A stretch of DNA of 64,000 nt, taken from Rheum nobile. Its lineage: Eukaryota; Streptophyta; Magnoliopsida; Caryophyllales; Polygonaceae. A program made the position numbers and the translations under genes. Below, piece after piece: positions 23,249 through 34,564 of this stretch. The notes beneath the pieces were generated by a model. The model was not told the DNA's origin. It ran no database searches and saw only the letters and a program-made list of their open reading frames with translations. Position 1 is the stretch's first letter. Each line of letters opens with the position of its first letter. The stretch spans positions 5,518,001 through 5,582,000 of the forward strand of contig WOAB01000476.1 of assembly GCA_027886185.1 (NCBI GenBank), in the 5' to 3' direction.

Positions 23249-25411
23249 TGTAATACCCCCAAATTCTCCCTTGAAAGTATTACCGCCAGTGACCTAAGAA
23301 TACATGTTTGGGGTCACCCAAGGCTAAATCATTTTATAACAACCATATAATATTACAAACTTTATTAAATATTATAAAGATTACCGAATATTATTCAACC
23401 AACATCGTGGTCTTACAACTGTTCTCATTCAAATACAAAACCAAATACAGAATTGTTTAACACAGCGGAAGTCTTTGAAAAGTAATAAACGCCATAAAGG
23501 GTCTTGATCTGAGCGATCTCACGCCTAGGATCTTCAACCTTGGAAAAACACTTTAAACCGTCATCTGCCCTCATCATCGTATTCTGGCCTTCACGAAAAG
23601 GGGCGTTTACCTGATGTGCCGTATGAGGCGGATGACACCAGCCAACCATGCAAAGGAAAATAACCGGTTGGTTAGTCTAATGAAAGACTATGCAAGGGAA
23701 AAATAGAAAAGGTTCTGAGTAGTCGTATTAGATTGCACTTGTCGCTTCTTGAATAATAACCGATGACGACAGTGAACCTCAACACTTCTATGAAAACATA
23801 CGAAAAGGTATGATCAAGAGAAGACTCCAAAAGATTGAGTCTTATGGGAAACGTATGAAGAGAAGACTCCAAAAGATTGAGTCTTAAGGGAAAGTATGAC
23901 AAGTGTTTGAGAACGTTATAGTTTCACAAAAGCTTTTAAAACGACTTGATCATTTGGGTCCACGACCAACCTCATCGCGCAATGCGAATCCAGATTGGAA
24001 AGAAGACTTAATCTAACCGAAGTCCTGGCGGGTTCCAAGTTGTACTTCTCACCCGAAGGTTCATTAATTATGTGCATAACCGCACTTATCTTATTTACTT
24101 ACAAAACGTACATTTACGTTAAAGCTTTTAGGGTATATCATCTCATCACGAGAGATATATTGGGAATAAATCCCGATTGTTGGCACCAGCTGTGTGCACC
24201 TACCCTGAGTAAGGGTACAGTCATGACCAGATAGTACTAGGGCAAAATCCTCCTAATACCAGTTATAATAAAACGACTAGACCTCGCAAGGTACATAGCG
24301 TTCCTACGAATACTCGTTCTAACTACACATTAAATTCACACAATAATCCACACCAATACCATCACGGTAATAACAGGTATAATAGCGTTGTTTCTAGCAA
24401 TATATACAACCTATTATAATATCATATTTTAATCACATCATTTTATAAAATCTGTTTCCAAACGAAAACAACACTTCACTCCATTTTAATTAACAATCAA
24501 GCAATTTATAATTAAAGGAAATATGGAATGATAAGCAAGAGTGAACCGCCACTTGCCTTAATCTAGCTGAATTGGCGATGTCGGGTTTCGGGATCTGGAA
24601 ACTGGAATCTGGTTACGGATTCCTACGACAACGACGAAACCCAAGGTTAGACACAAAACGGACGAAACGATACGAACGAAAACGATATGAATCGAAAGGA
24701 ACAAAGGCTAAGCCATGACCGTGGTTGTCCAAGCCACGATCGCGCTTGCTAAGGCAAGCCGCGGTCGCGGAATTTTGGGCAGAGCCGCGGTTGCGGAATT
24801 CATCCCCGCGATTGCGGATTCCCCTTCCGACGCGACTCTCCTCCTGGTTCGAGGCTTACCGATGACGTGAATGACCACCTTGGCTTCGAATGAGGGCTCA
24901 CCACCACCACTACTGCCTAGCCTCCAAGACAACTCCGGCGACACCACCAATTCCGACGACACTCCGACGAGGGCAAGAACTCCAGCGAGGACACAACAAC
25001 GAGAAAGAGAGAGAGAGATACAGTGGATGATGATTCCGGGGTGAGAGCCTCCTATTTATAGGACAAAGGGGAGCTCAACGCCGAGAAGACCAATCGATCG
25101 GCATCCCCAACGGCGAAAGGCGGCATCTGAACCGGTGAAATGCTAAAAGAAACGAAGGAGATGATGAATAGTGTTTCCGCGGTCGCGGAAACACTTCCGT
25201 GGTCGCGAAAATGCCGCAATCGCGTATGTTGGCCCTTGGTCGCAGTTTCACTCGCGGACTTATGCTAGAATTTACTTTTAGCACCCTTAAAATATTCTAA
25301 TGCCCAAAAATGCATTAAACGTATATTATAACGTTCAAAAGATTATTACAGAAATTGCCCATTATGTCCTTTTTACAAAATGACAGTTCGGGACTTTTAT
25401 GGGTTATTACA
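23249..25411 (-). repeat. 3' LTR of element A
   Basis: 2163 bp. It carries GC-palindrome clusters (24715-24830, 25170-25260) and a TATA-like CTATTTATAGG near 25048. The polypurine tract follows directly on the right. Confidence 0.93.
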
Positions 25412-25425
25412 TTACCTCCCCCTTA
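25412..25425 (-). promoter_or_regulatory. Polypurine tract of element A
   Basis: The minus strand reads TAAGGGGGAGGTAA immediately before the 3' LTR. Confidence 0.85.
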
Positions 25426-25447
25426 AAAAAAAGTTTCAACCCCGAAA

Positions 25448-27546
25448 CTAGGCCGAAAACAGATCGGGAAAACGACTAAGCATATCAGCCTCCGTCTCCC
25501 AGGTTTCCCAAGTTACCTCCTCAGATCCAGACTTGGACCAAAGGATCCACACTAATGGTACCACCTTGTTTCTCAAGTGCTTCTCGCGGCGTTCGAGAAT
25601 ACGCACATGTATCTCTTTGTAGGTACCATTTGCCTGAATCTCGATGTCCTCGTAACTCAGCACATGAGACACATCTGGCACGTACTTCCTTAGCAGAGAC
25701 ACGTGGAACACGTTATGCACTGGATGCGCTGACGGCGGCAATGCTAAACGGTACGCTAGAGACCCCACTCTGTCAAGGATCTCAAACGGTCCCACGTAGT
25801 GAGGGTTAAGCTTCCCACGCTTGCCGAACCTAAACAAACCCTTGGATGGTGACACCCTGACAAACACCTTGTCACCAACCTCAAACTCAACATTCCTACG
25901 CTTCAGATCTCCGTAAGACTTCTGTCGACTCTGAGCTGTCAGCATCCTCTATCTGATCAAAGCAATGTCCGAGGCAGTGCTTTCGACTAACTTTGGTCCG
26001 AGCAGAACCTTGTCGGCATTCTCATCCCAACAAATTGGAGATCTGTACTTCCGACCGTACAAAGCCTCGAATGGAGCCATCTTGATGGTAGAATACCAGC
26101 TATTGTTGTACGTGAATTCAATCAGACTTAAGCTGTTCTCCCAGCTGGTCGGACGATCTAGTACGCAAGCTCTCAGCATATCTTCCAGTGTATGGATGGT
26201 CTTCTCAGACTGTCCATCCGTTTGAGAATGAAACACAGTACTAAACCTAAACTCAGTTCCCATGGCCTTGTGGAGTTCTTTCCAGAATCTCGACATGAAT
26301 CGGCCATCACGATCCAATACAATGGTTTTTGGCGTACCATGCAAATGGACAATCTCGTGTAGGAAAACTTCTGATAGCTTCTGGGTTCCCCATGTTGACT
26401 TGATGGCCACGAAATGAACACTCTTCGTGAGCCTGTCAATGATCACCCATATGGCATCCTTTTGACTCTAAGTCTTCGGCAACCCCGTGACAAAGTCCAT
26501 AGCAATATCCTCCCACTTCCATTCTGGCACTAGAAGAGGTAACAATTCACCACCTGGTCTACAATGTTCTATCTTGACCTTCTGACAAGTCAAGCATTTC
26601 GCCACAAATTCTGCTACGTCCCACTTCATATTGGGCCACCAGAATTTCTTTCGGAGGTCTTTGTATATCTTGCTGGATCCTGGATGTACAGAATACGCTG
26701 ACGAGTGGGCCTCCTTCATCACCAACTGGCGAAGGCCATCCACGTCAGGCACACAAATCCGATCCTGAAACCAGAGTGATCCATCATCTTGAATCACGAA
26801 TCCGAAAGGTTTCCCGTCCATCACTTCACTTCTTAATTTCACCAAGACCACATCATCAACCTACCTCTCCTTGATCTGATCAAGTAGCGTAGCCTGAATC
26901 TCCAGCATACTCAGGCATCCTCGACGCTGATCGTACAAGACATCAATCTCGCACAATCCTTGGTGTAGTTTGGTCTGAGCAGTGAGCAGAGATACTACGG
27001 TCTCGTGCGGTGTCTTCTGGCTCAATGCGTCGGCTACCACGTTAGCCTTGCCCGGATGATACAACAACTCGATGTCGTAGTGTTTGAGTAGCTCCAACCA
27101 ACGACGTTGTTTCATATTCAACTCCTTCTGAGTGAACACATACTTGAGACTCTTATGGTCGGTAAAGACTTGGCACCTAACACCATAGAGATAGTGCCTC
27201 CAAATCTTCAATGCGAACACCACAGCCGCTAACTCCAGATCATGCGTCAGATAGTTTGCTTCATAGGTCTTCAATTGTCGAGATGCGTATGAAATAACCT
27301 TTCCCTTTTGCATCAATACACACCCTAACCCATGCTTTGAAGCGTCACTATAGACCACATAATCATCAGTTCCTTCCGGTAGTGCCAAAACTGGTACGGA
27401 CGTCAGACACTCTTTCAACTTCTGAAAGCTTGCCTCGTACTTGTCGTTCCATATGAACTTCTTATGGACCTTGCGGAGCAACCCGGTCATAGGTAGAGCG
27501 ATCTTAGAAAATCCCTCCACGAACCGTCTGTAATAACCTGCAAGTC
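25448..27546 (-). pseudogene. Element A pol, 3' part: RNaseH end, integrase, chromodomain
   Basis: In transcription order: RNaseH (27541-26990, with VVYSDASKHGLGCVLMQ and TDHKSLKYVFTQ), integrase zinc finger (H..H, CLTC; near 26700-26580), integrase core (near 26520-26060, with MDFVTG, LDRDGRFMSRFW and the Glu of GQSEKT as the DDE residues). Then come a C-terminal domain (KLNPHYVGPFEIL) and a chromodomain with RNKVVPLVWILW and TWETWETEADMLSRFPDLF near 25600-25450. Chromodomains of this type direct integration to heterochromatin. Stops at about 26866, 26465 and 25946 all change CAG to TAG, judged against the E or C copies. The 5' half continues at 48880 beyond element B. Confidence 0.9.
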
Positions 27547-28452
27547 TGATGTGACCCTGCCTCCCATGACGGCCCAAGACGAGGAAGAAGTCATGAGCCT
27601 ACGCTCAAAGGGCCCAGTAACAAGGTCTAGGTCCAAGGCCATCGCCGCCACCGTCACGTCACTTATCGCACGCACCGCCGCCAGCCAAGGAAGCCTAGAG
27701 ACCAATCCAAGGCTCGTCGTCCTCGCCACCATCGGAAGTTCTGAAGACTATGAAAAGGCCGCGTTCTTTTGAAGACTGTGCCACCTCGTCGTCTCACGCG
27801 ATGATCTCTTCAAAGCCTTCAACGCGTCCATGAGTTTCACGCGTTCTTTTTAAGACATTATCTATATTTGGTATTTCCAGCTTGTTTAGATAGTTTCCTT
27901 ATTTGCAACGGTTTAGATAGTTTCCTTATTTATAGCGTTTAAGATAGTTTCCTTTTATATTTTAGGGTTTATGCCTTTTGCATGCTTGCATGGGCTAGCC
28001 CTTAGGCTCGTTTCGACCCAAGCCCATTAGGTCTTGGTCGAGACCCCTTCCCACGTTCAAAGTTAAAGTTCAAGGTTTAAAGTCAAGTGTTAATCCCTCC
28101 TTCCCTTGATCGGACGTCACCCATATCCCTCTCATCCCCATTCACTCCGCCGCCGACGCTACGGCAACCACTCGATCTCCATCGAGCTTATCCCCTCCGC
28201 AGTCGACGCTACGACATCAACGACTTGTCCCTTCAAGTCGTCTATCCCTCCATTCAATCGCTTCCGCCACCACTATCCATACTTCTATCAACTCGCTTCC
28301 ATCGCCACCGTGATCACCACAACCACCATCATCGCGTTCTTCCGTTCGCGATCACCACCACTGTGACGTTCAGACGTGACTTCCCAACCAAGACTATATC
28401 AAAGGCGTCTCCTTTGACAACTTGGCTTGACACAGGAGGCAAGGACACATCA
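27547..28452 (+). repeat. 5' LTR of element B, TATA segment deleted
   Basis: 906 bp. Compared with the 3' LTR it lacks about 37 bp at 28045-28050, exactly the segment that carries CTATTTATACCCTAC in the other copies. The first 225 bp are an open frame encoding the pol C-terminus with GPVTRSRSK. Confidence 0.93.
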
Positions 28453-28454
28453 AT

Positions 28455-28466
28455 TGGCATCAGAGC
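28455..28466 (+). promoter_or_regulatory. Primer-binding site of element B
   Basis: TGGCATCAGAGC, one base from the initiator Met tRNA site, 2 bp after the LTR. Confidence 0.85.
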
Positions 28467-28609
28467 CCAACAGTCTTGTAAGTCACGAACTCAAGTTCCA
28501 ATTTTGTTCATGTAATTTTTTTCTTGCCCCCATCGTCTTCTTTTCACATTATCGCGAGAAAACAACGTTTACTTCTTTCCTTACCTATTCGGTTTCTACA
28601 AGGTCCCAT

Positions 28610-29574
28610 TGATGAGGGGATTAGCCGCGAGTGGCCCGATCTTGACGCCAAGTGACTCAAAGGAAGATGGAAGATGAAGCACAAAGAGAAACAACAACAA
28701 TGGAAGTTAGCAAATGAAGAATGGACAAAGATAAACAAAAGGGATATAGAAAGAACCGAATTGAATAGAGGCAAGACCCTTGGAGCCCTAAGATGTCTCC
28801 CAAGAACCAAAACCAAATATCAACCAACCCTTCCTTCTACAACCTCACACAACAATGGACGGATCCAAGGAGCACGAGGAGGAGGCGAGTGAGGCCTACG
28901 AGCACCAATCTTATGGAGGAAATTGACACAACGCAAGGCAACCAAGCTAGTTCGAATCAACACTTGAGAAGCACTCCCATGGAGCTCTCAATCTTCATTG
29001 TGCTTAAAGCAACATTCATATCATCAAAAGTCCTTCCAAATGACAAGCAAAAGACCTTAAATACTACCTAGAGTCATGGGCCAAACAAGCCCTCAAATGC
29101 CCAAATAGAAGGTACCTAAAATAGTCTTAAAACACACTTAAAACAACAAGGAAGCAAGACCCTAGGTGGCCCCCACGTGAAAGCCTTCTCCTTCCCACAA
29201 CTCGGCCAGAAAACAGCCAACAACTCGGTTGACAACTCGGTTGACAACTCGGCTGAGTTGTAGGCCGTGTCAGGAGCTGAAGGCAAGTGCATGATGGAAA
29301 CTCGGCCTACCACTCGGCCGAGTCCTTGGCCGTGTCAGGGGCTGGAGCCCTCGTCTCTTGTGGCCTTCATTCTCCCGCACATGGCTTGGCTCGGAAGGTC
29401 ACCAAGGTCCTTAGCATGGGTTCGGTGAAGTCCTCGACGAGGGTGGGTTCCCTTGAGACGTGAAGGCTTGTCAAGTTCTCTAGCTCCTCTTGCATCCGCT
29501 TGGCTCGAGCTCTTGCGAGCGGACCATCTTCGCTTGTGTGCGTCTTGGGTGAAGCCTCGGATGCTCCCGCATCA
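28610..29574 (-). repeat. 3' LTR of element D
   Basis: 965 bp. The U3 end holds the pol C-terminal frame (GPLARARAKRMQEEL, 29606-29367). A tandem 12-bp motif (CAACTCGGTTGA) is expanded at 29217-29255. The minus strand has a TATA-like TATTTAAGG near 29065. Confidence 0.75.
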
Positions 29575-30248
29575 TTCTCCCCTTCTTGAAGAAGATTCGA
29601 CCTCAAATCTAAGCTTGTATGCCTTGTACTTCACCTTTTGGGAAAGATTGGACTTGCGCCTCTTGGAAGGCCCATCTCCTCTCCGGGGTGAAACACCAAG
29701 CGGCGGCGCTCTTTGTTGGCCTTGGCTGCATTGTGCTCCGCCTTGGCATGAAGCTTGTTCCTTGTGCGCTCATGCAATTCCCGAATGCACTCCACCAAGG
29801 AATGAACCAAATCAGCCACATTAAGGACACCATGATCTCCGGGCTCAAAGGGCACTTCTCCGGATTTCAGCTTTGAGTAGAGCACACACTTCACTTCTTG
29901 TCCTGAAATCAAAGAACTAGAAACTCCATGCAACTCCACAACTTGGTCAATACAAGGGTTAGTCACATAAGATGCATTATGAAGTTTAGGGCATGCAATG
30001 AATTTAGCTTCCTTAGAGGTCTTAGGCATAACAACAATGGAAAAATAAGGCCCTCTAGCATGTCTACACAATAGTAAGAGTGTAAGCACAAATCTTCCAA
30101 TAATTACATGATACCCAAACATGCATGCAAATAGTATTCCACTCCTCTTCCTAGTTCTATGTTCAAGCTTAGGAGTGCAACTATCAACATAACACACATG
30201 CATGGACATAAGGATCATGTTATGAACAAGATGCATTCCACAAGACAT
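29367..30248 (-). pseudogene. Element D, integrase C-terminal remnant running into the 3' LTR
   Basis: The first part of the 30248-29631 frame (MSCGMHLVHN...) is not recognisable. Its end, HERTRNKLHAKAEHNAAKAN followed by LVFHPGE, is the linker and start of the integrase C-terminal domain of Reina elements. A shifted frame (29606-29367) then carries GPLARARAKRMQEEL in the LTR. The integrase catalytic core is absent. Confidence 0.55.
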
Positions 30249-30251
30249 GTA

Positions 30252-31529
30252 TTATGCTAAAGAACTTTGATGCACACAAGAATATCTAGTTTTACATGCA
30301 AGGACTGATTTCTTCATGTGTATTGTCCTATATGGAATGACATGCTCATTTGCAAACTCAAGAGATGGAATTGGAAAGGTGGAGATAAGAGGTACTTCCC
30401 TTGCATTAGTCTCCATTGGCACATCCTTTGTCTCTTGGTTGGAAATTGATTTCTTGGCTTCAACCTCTTCATGGGGTAGGAAAGGCAAGCTTGAAGGAAC
30501 CATGTGGGTCTGGTCCGTCCATGGAGTAGCCAAGGATTTGAATGAACTATGCACAATGATGGGGAATCGATTGCCTCTTGTAGTAGGTGCTTCAATTTCC
30601 TCCTCCTTTCTTCTTGGCTTGAACTCCTCAAGCATAGCTTGAATACATGTGATATCTCTAGCTCCGGGAGAAGGGTTAGGAGTACTTCCTTTGGAAGCAT
30701 TAGGAGCGTCGGCTGGGGGATTTAGGCTCGGCGGGGAGGGGCTTGGCTTAGCACTCCTCCTTGGCTCTCCTTGCTCCATATGAGGATGATAGCCTCGGTT
30801 TTGGCTACCACTTGAACTTCTTCCTCCTTGGTTCCTAGCCTTAGTTTGTCTCTCAACTTTGATGGTTAAGGGAAGCAATTGTGTGTGGTGTTGAGGCACA
30901 AAGCGAGCTTTCATCAAGGCCTTCATTTGCTTCCAAGTTGTCATGGGTGCATCTAAGGTTCTTCTCCTTTCTTTCACAAGATTATCCCACCATGTTAGTG
31001 CATAACCATTGAATTCAAGGGTGGCGAGTTGTACCTTTTTATGCTCGGGAAAGTTGTGGCAACTCCAAATTTGCTCAATCTTAGTCTCCCATTCCATGTA
31101 GACATCCGGATCACATTTGCCTTCAAAAGATGGGATCTTCACCTTGATCTTGCAAATGCCATTTTGCTCTTACTCTCGGCCTCTTCTTGCTTGGTAGCCT
31201 CGATGTGGCTCATGCTCCCATTCTTCATCTTCATAGACACGCCTTGGCTCCTCATGGTAGGCACGTCTTGGAATTCCCTGAAATTCATTAAAAGGGTTAG
31301 GAGCATTAGGCTTATCTCTATGCCGGGGGAAGTTGGTGGCTATGGGTACTCGGCGCGTCTCTTGGGGCACGGCTGCGGGCTTGGGCACCCTTGTCTCCAA
31401 TGCTACCATCCGATTGGACAAGATAACAATGTTATCCGACATGGCCTTAAGCATGTTGAACAACTCGGGTGACACGGTGTCGGACCCTCCTTCATGTGAT
31501 GGACTCCCTATATGAGACATGATCAACAA
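30252..31529 (-). pseudogene. Element D gag
   Basis: Two overlapping frames make one gag. The first (31529-31170) is MSHIGSPSHEGGSDTV.. with a predicted helix 'LFNMLKAMSDNIVILSNRMVAL'. The second (31142-30252) is MKIPSFEGKCDPDVYMEWE, then VQLATLEFNGYALTWWDNLV and MKALMKARFVPQHH, the capsid fold of Ty3/gypsy gag. A Pro/Ser-rich tail without a zinc knuckle follows. It binds and packages RNA in intact elements. A frame change at about 31150-31170 separates the parts. Confidence 0.8.
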
Positions 31530-31649
31530 ACTCCAAGAAACAAGTTAGAGTTAGTGAAATCAAAACATCCTCACAAGTGTTTACACTCGTGTGTTTGACC
31601 ACTCACTCTCTTGTTGATGTCGATACATGCTTATGATCACAAAGTGTTC

Positions 31650-31980
31650 ACAACTCGGCCGAGTTGTAGGCCGTGTCAGGAGCTGAAGGCAAGTGCATGA
31701 TGGAAACTCGGCTTACCACTCGGCCGAGTCCTTGGCCGTGTCAGGGGCTGGAGCCCTCGTCTCTTGTGGCCTTCATTCTCCCGCACATGGCTTGGCTCGG
31801 AAGGTCACCAAGGTCCTTAGCATGGGTTCGGTGAAGTCCTCGACGAGGGTGGGTTCCCTTGAGACGTGAAGGTTTGTCAAGTTCTCTAGCTCCTCTTGCA
31901 TCCGCTTGGCTCGAGCTCTTGCGAGCGGACCATCTTCGCTTGTGTGCGTCTTGCGTGAAGCATTGGATGCTCCCGCATCA
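31650..31980 (-). repeat. Truncated 5' LTR of element D
   Basis: 330 bp, nearly identical to 29248-29574, with homology ending at CAACTCGGCC. Confidence 0.85.
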
Positions 31981-31985
31981 CCCAC

Positions 31986-32736
31986 CTTGGCCGAATTTTT
32001 TTTTTCTTCCTTCCCAAGTTTTGTTGTGTTAGGTAATTTTGTTATCTTGCATGCTTGAATATTTTGTTTCCTTATTTTATGCATGGATAGAGTTTCCTTG
32101 TTTGCTTGATTTTGCTTTTTAGGTAAGTTTACCAATTTCCTTATAAGATATCATCAAAATCTTATCTTCTCTCTCCTCTCTCTACAAAGATCACACTTGT
32201 GATATTCTAGTTACTTAGACCTTTTTTTTATTTTGTTTCCTTTTGCAATCCACAAAGATCAAAAGATAAGATCTCAGATATTTAAAAAAAAAAAAGATAT
32301 CAAAAAGATATTAAAAAAAAAGTTTCCAAAGTGAGGTAAAGCCAAAATAAGGCAACCCTAACTCCCTCACCCAGGTCTAAGCTCATCTTCTCAATCTCTC
32401 CATCGTCTAGGTAGCTTCCTAGAAGGTGATTTCTTGCTACTCGGTTGCTTTGTTTACGTTTGTTTAGGGTTTCAATTTGTTCTTGTTTGTTTGATTGCAA
32501 CTTGCTTGATACACCAACTCTTGTGCAAGCCAAGCCGCCCTCACGGCAATCCCAAACAAGCCCTACCTACGTGTACTTTGTGACTTGATTAGTGATTTGC
32601 TTGGTTGTTGTTCTTTGTTATCTTTTGGTTCATTTTTACTCCCATGTCTGGCCGTCTTGTTATAGGCACGATGCAGATTGGATCCAGTCAAGACGACCGC
32701 GAAGTCGATAACACAAACTGAGATCAACCCCCACAG
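31986..32736 (+). other. Leader of element B (right part)
   Basis: About 750 bp between the D insertion and gag. It is AT-rich with long T and A runs (31996-32003, 32223-32230, 32281-32294). No gene or element boundary is seen. The left part of the leader is 28467-28604. Confidence 0.5.
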
Positions 32737-34564
32737 TTGGTTCTACATCAGGACCAACCACCACAAGACCTACAACGCGATCCAATCATGGAGTTGTCCG
32801 AAGATCAAACCTTGATCCAGGCTCTAAGACAAGAGATCGCAACTTTGAGAGCCCAACCACCAGTGGCACCCATCGTGCCAACTTCTAACCCCCCAAGTGC
32901 TATGGACGCGCCGCCTCCACCTGGAGCTACTGACACGGGTCCATCGAAGACGAGAGACAGACAAACTGCATTCGACATCTCAACATCAACCACAACTCAA
33001 CAGAATGCAGAGTGTCATCGAGAGTCGCCAAGGCTTCGTTTCCCACGCGGACCGCTATGTCCCCAAAGCCACACCTGCTGGCTTCGAAGATGGCTTCGAC
33101 TACGACCACGACGCCGAGGATGATCGAAGTGAGTACTCTGAACCTTACAATTTTGATGACAAGTATGCCTCTCGGAGAACACAGCGCAGTGTGCAAGCCT
33201 CTACACCATGCGATGGCCGACGTCGTCAAGCTGCCCAAGCCGACGCGACGCCAAGAAGACATAGCCGCCGCGATCGTGGAGCTGCCCCCCGTGATGATCC
33301 TTTGAGGACACCCCCTATTCAGAAACGCAGCCATGATGTACGCGATCATCTACGACACCAAAGTGTCCAGACACCGCGTTATAACGATGGCTACGCATCG
33401 ATCACACCCAATGTCCAAGACGACTTGGACGAGTATGATGACGAAGAGATCGAGGACTCAGGTATGGTCAATCCAAATTTTTTCCATCCACCTCTTGGAG
33501 ATCCCATTGAGTTGCAGGATCACCCTTCGGATTGGATACCTTCGCCGCATCTCCGACCCAGAGGAGAACGCGTTCCTGACATTGGCGGTGAGCATCGCGA
33601 TGTTCAGCAGCGAGACAATCGACGCGACAACTATGATCCCCAGCCACGAAGACGTCAACGCGATGATGCCTACGCGCCAAGGGATGCCTTTGTCCGCGAA
33701 GATCATGAACAACGCGATAGATACCAAGTTGGACGCGATAGCCTACATGGATTGCGTGCCATTAACAACCCTCTTTATGACGCTGCACCAAACAGCGCGT
33801 TCAACCCAGCCCCAGAACATCCTCGATACCAGCGACCCCACGTCAAGGTCAAAATCGAGCATTTTCATAGTGAATACAACCCCTCTGTGTTTCTTGAATG
33901 GGTGTAGGCTACAGAGTACACTCTTCGCTATAATCGTGTGCCACCTGAGGACCATGTTGATGCCGCGACGCTTAACTTTCGAGGAGCCACCCACGTGGGG
34001 TGGCATAGGTTCGAAGATGACTGCGTTCGATGCCACAGAGCACGAGTCATAGAATGGCATCAATTAGTCTACGTAATGACCAGGAAATACGTGCCTCCAG
34101 ACTACCGAAATCAAATGAGATTGGACATTGCCATGGCTCGCCAGGGATTGATGACTCCACTCGAGTTCTTTTCCAAGCTTGAAGACATGTATTACAAGGC
34201 CAACATATATGTTGCACCATCTACTCTGACGACTAAATTCTTGAGTGGCTTGAACAATAACATCCGTGATCAACTCAAGATTTTGCCCATCAAAGACATG
34301 AACACACTCACCCAAACCGCGATGCAAATTCATGCACAATTATCTCGCTGGAGGTCTTACACATATTCCAGTGGCCAACAAAGGTATTCTTCTAACTCTA
34401 GTGGTTTACCTTCTACTAATGTTCTCCCTAGTGCCTCTACCACAGCCGCGTCTAGCCAAGCCCTCAAAGCAAAGACCGTGCCACCGGCCACCACGCCGTG
34501 ACAGAACGCACCAAGACCGGCGCCAGAGAACAATGATCGCGCACGTGATATTGAGTGTTACAAA
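32737..34564 (+). pseudogene. Element B gag, up to the zinc knuckle
   Basis: The N-terminal part (32785-33123, MELSEDQTLIQALRQEIATL, a predicted helix, then Pro-rich) shifts frame near 33010 into a long Arg/Asp-rich region with YDDEEIEDS. It continues as the capsid, HVKVKIEHFHSEYNPSVFLEWV. A TAG at 33905 stands where the F copy has CAG (WVQATEYV). The capsid runs on through RVIEWHQLVYVMTRKYVPP (about 34046-34100) to a stop at 34499, where TGA probably replaced TGG. The frame then enters the first Cys of the CCHC zinc knuckle and is cut at 34564 by element C. The remaining knuckle is at 44517. Confidence 0.82.

Larger units (their letters stand above)
28610..31980 (-). mobile_element. Reina-like element D, deleted derivative with truncated 5' LTR
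   Basis: The left LTR (28610-29574) runs TGATGAGGGG to CCGCATCA. A polypurine-like tract (minus: CTTCAAGAAGGGGAGAA) follows at 29575-29591. The right end (31650-31980) repeats only the outer 330 bp of that LTR and lacks its U5 part and any primer site. Flanks are CCCAT (28605-28609) and CCCAC (31981-31985), a probable target duplication with one change. Inside are gag and an integrase tail only, both on the minus strand, so protease, RT, RNaseH and most of integrase are gone. Confidence 0.72.

Noticed and set aside
32897..33907. Independent host gene for an Arg/Asp-rich protein
   Set aside because: The frame continues into the gag capsid of element B and lies between its LTRs.
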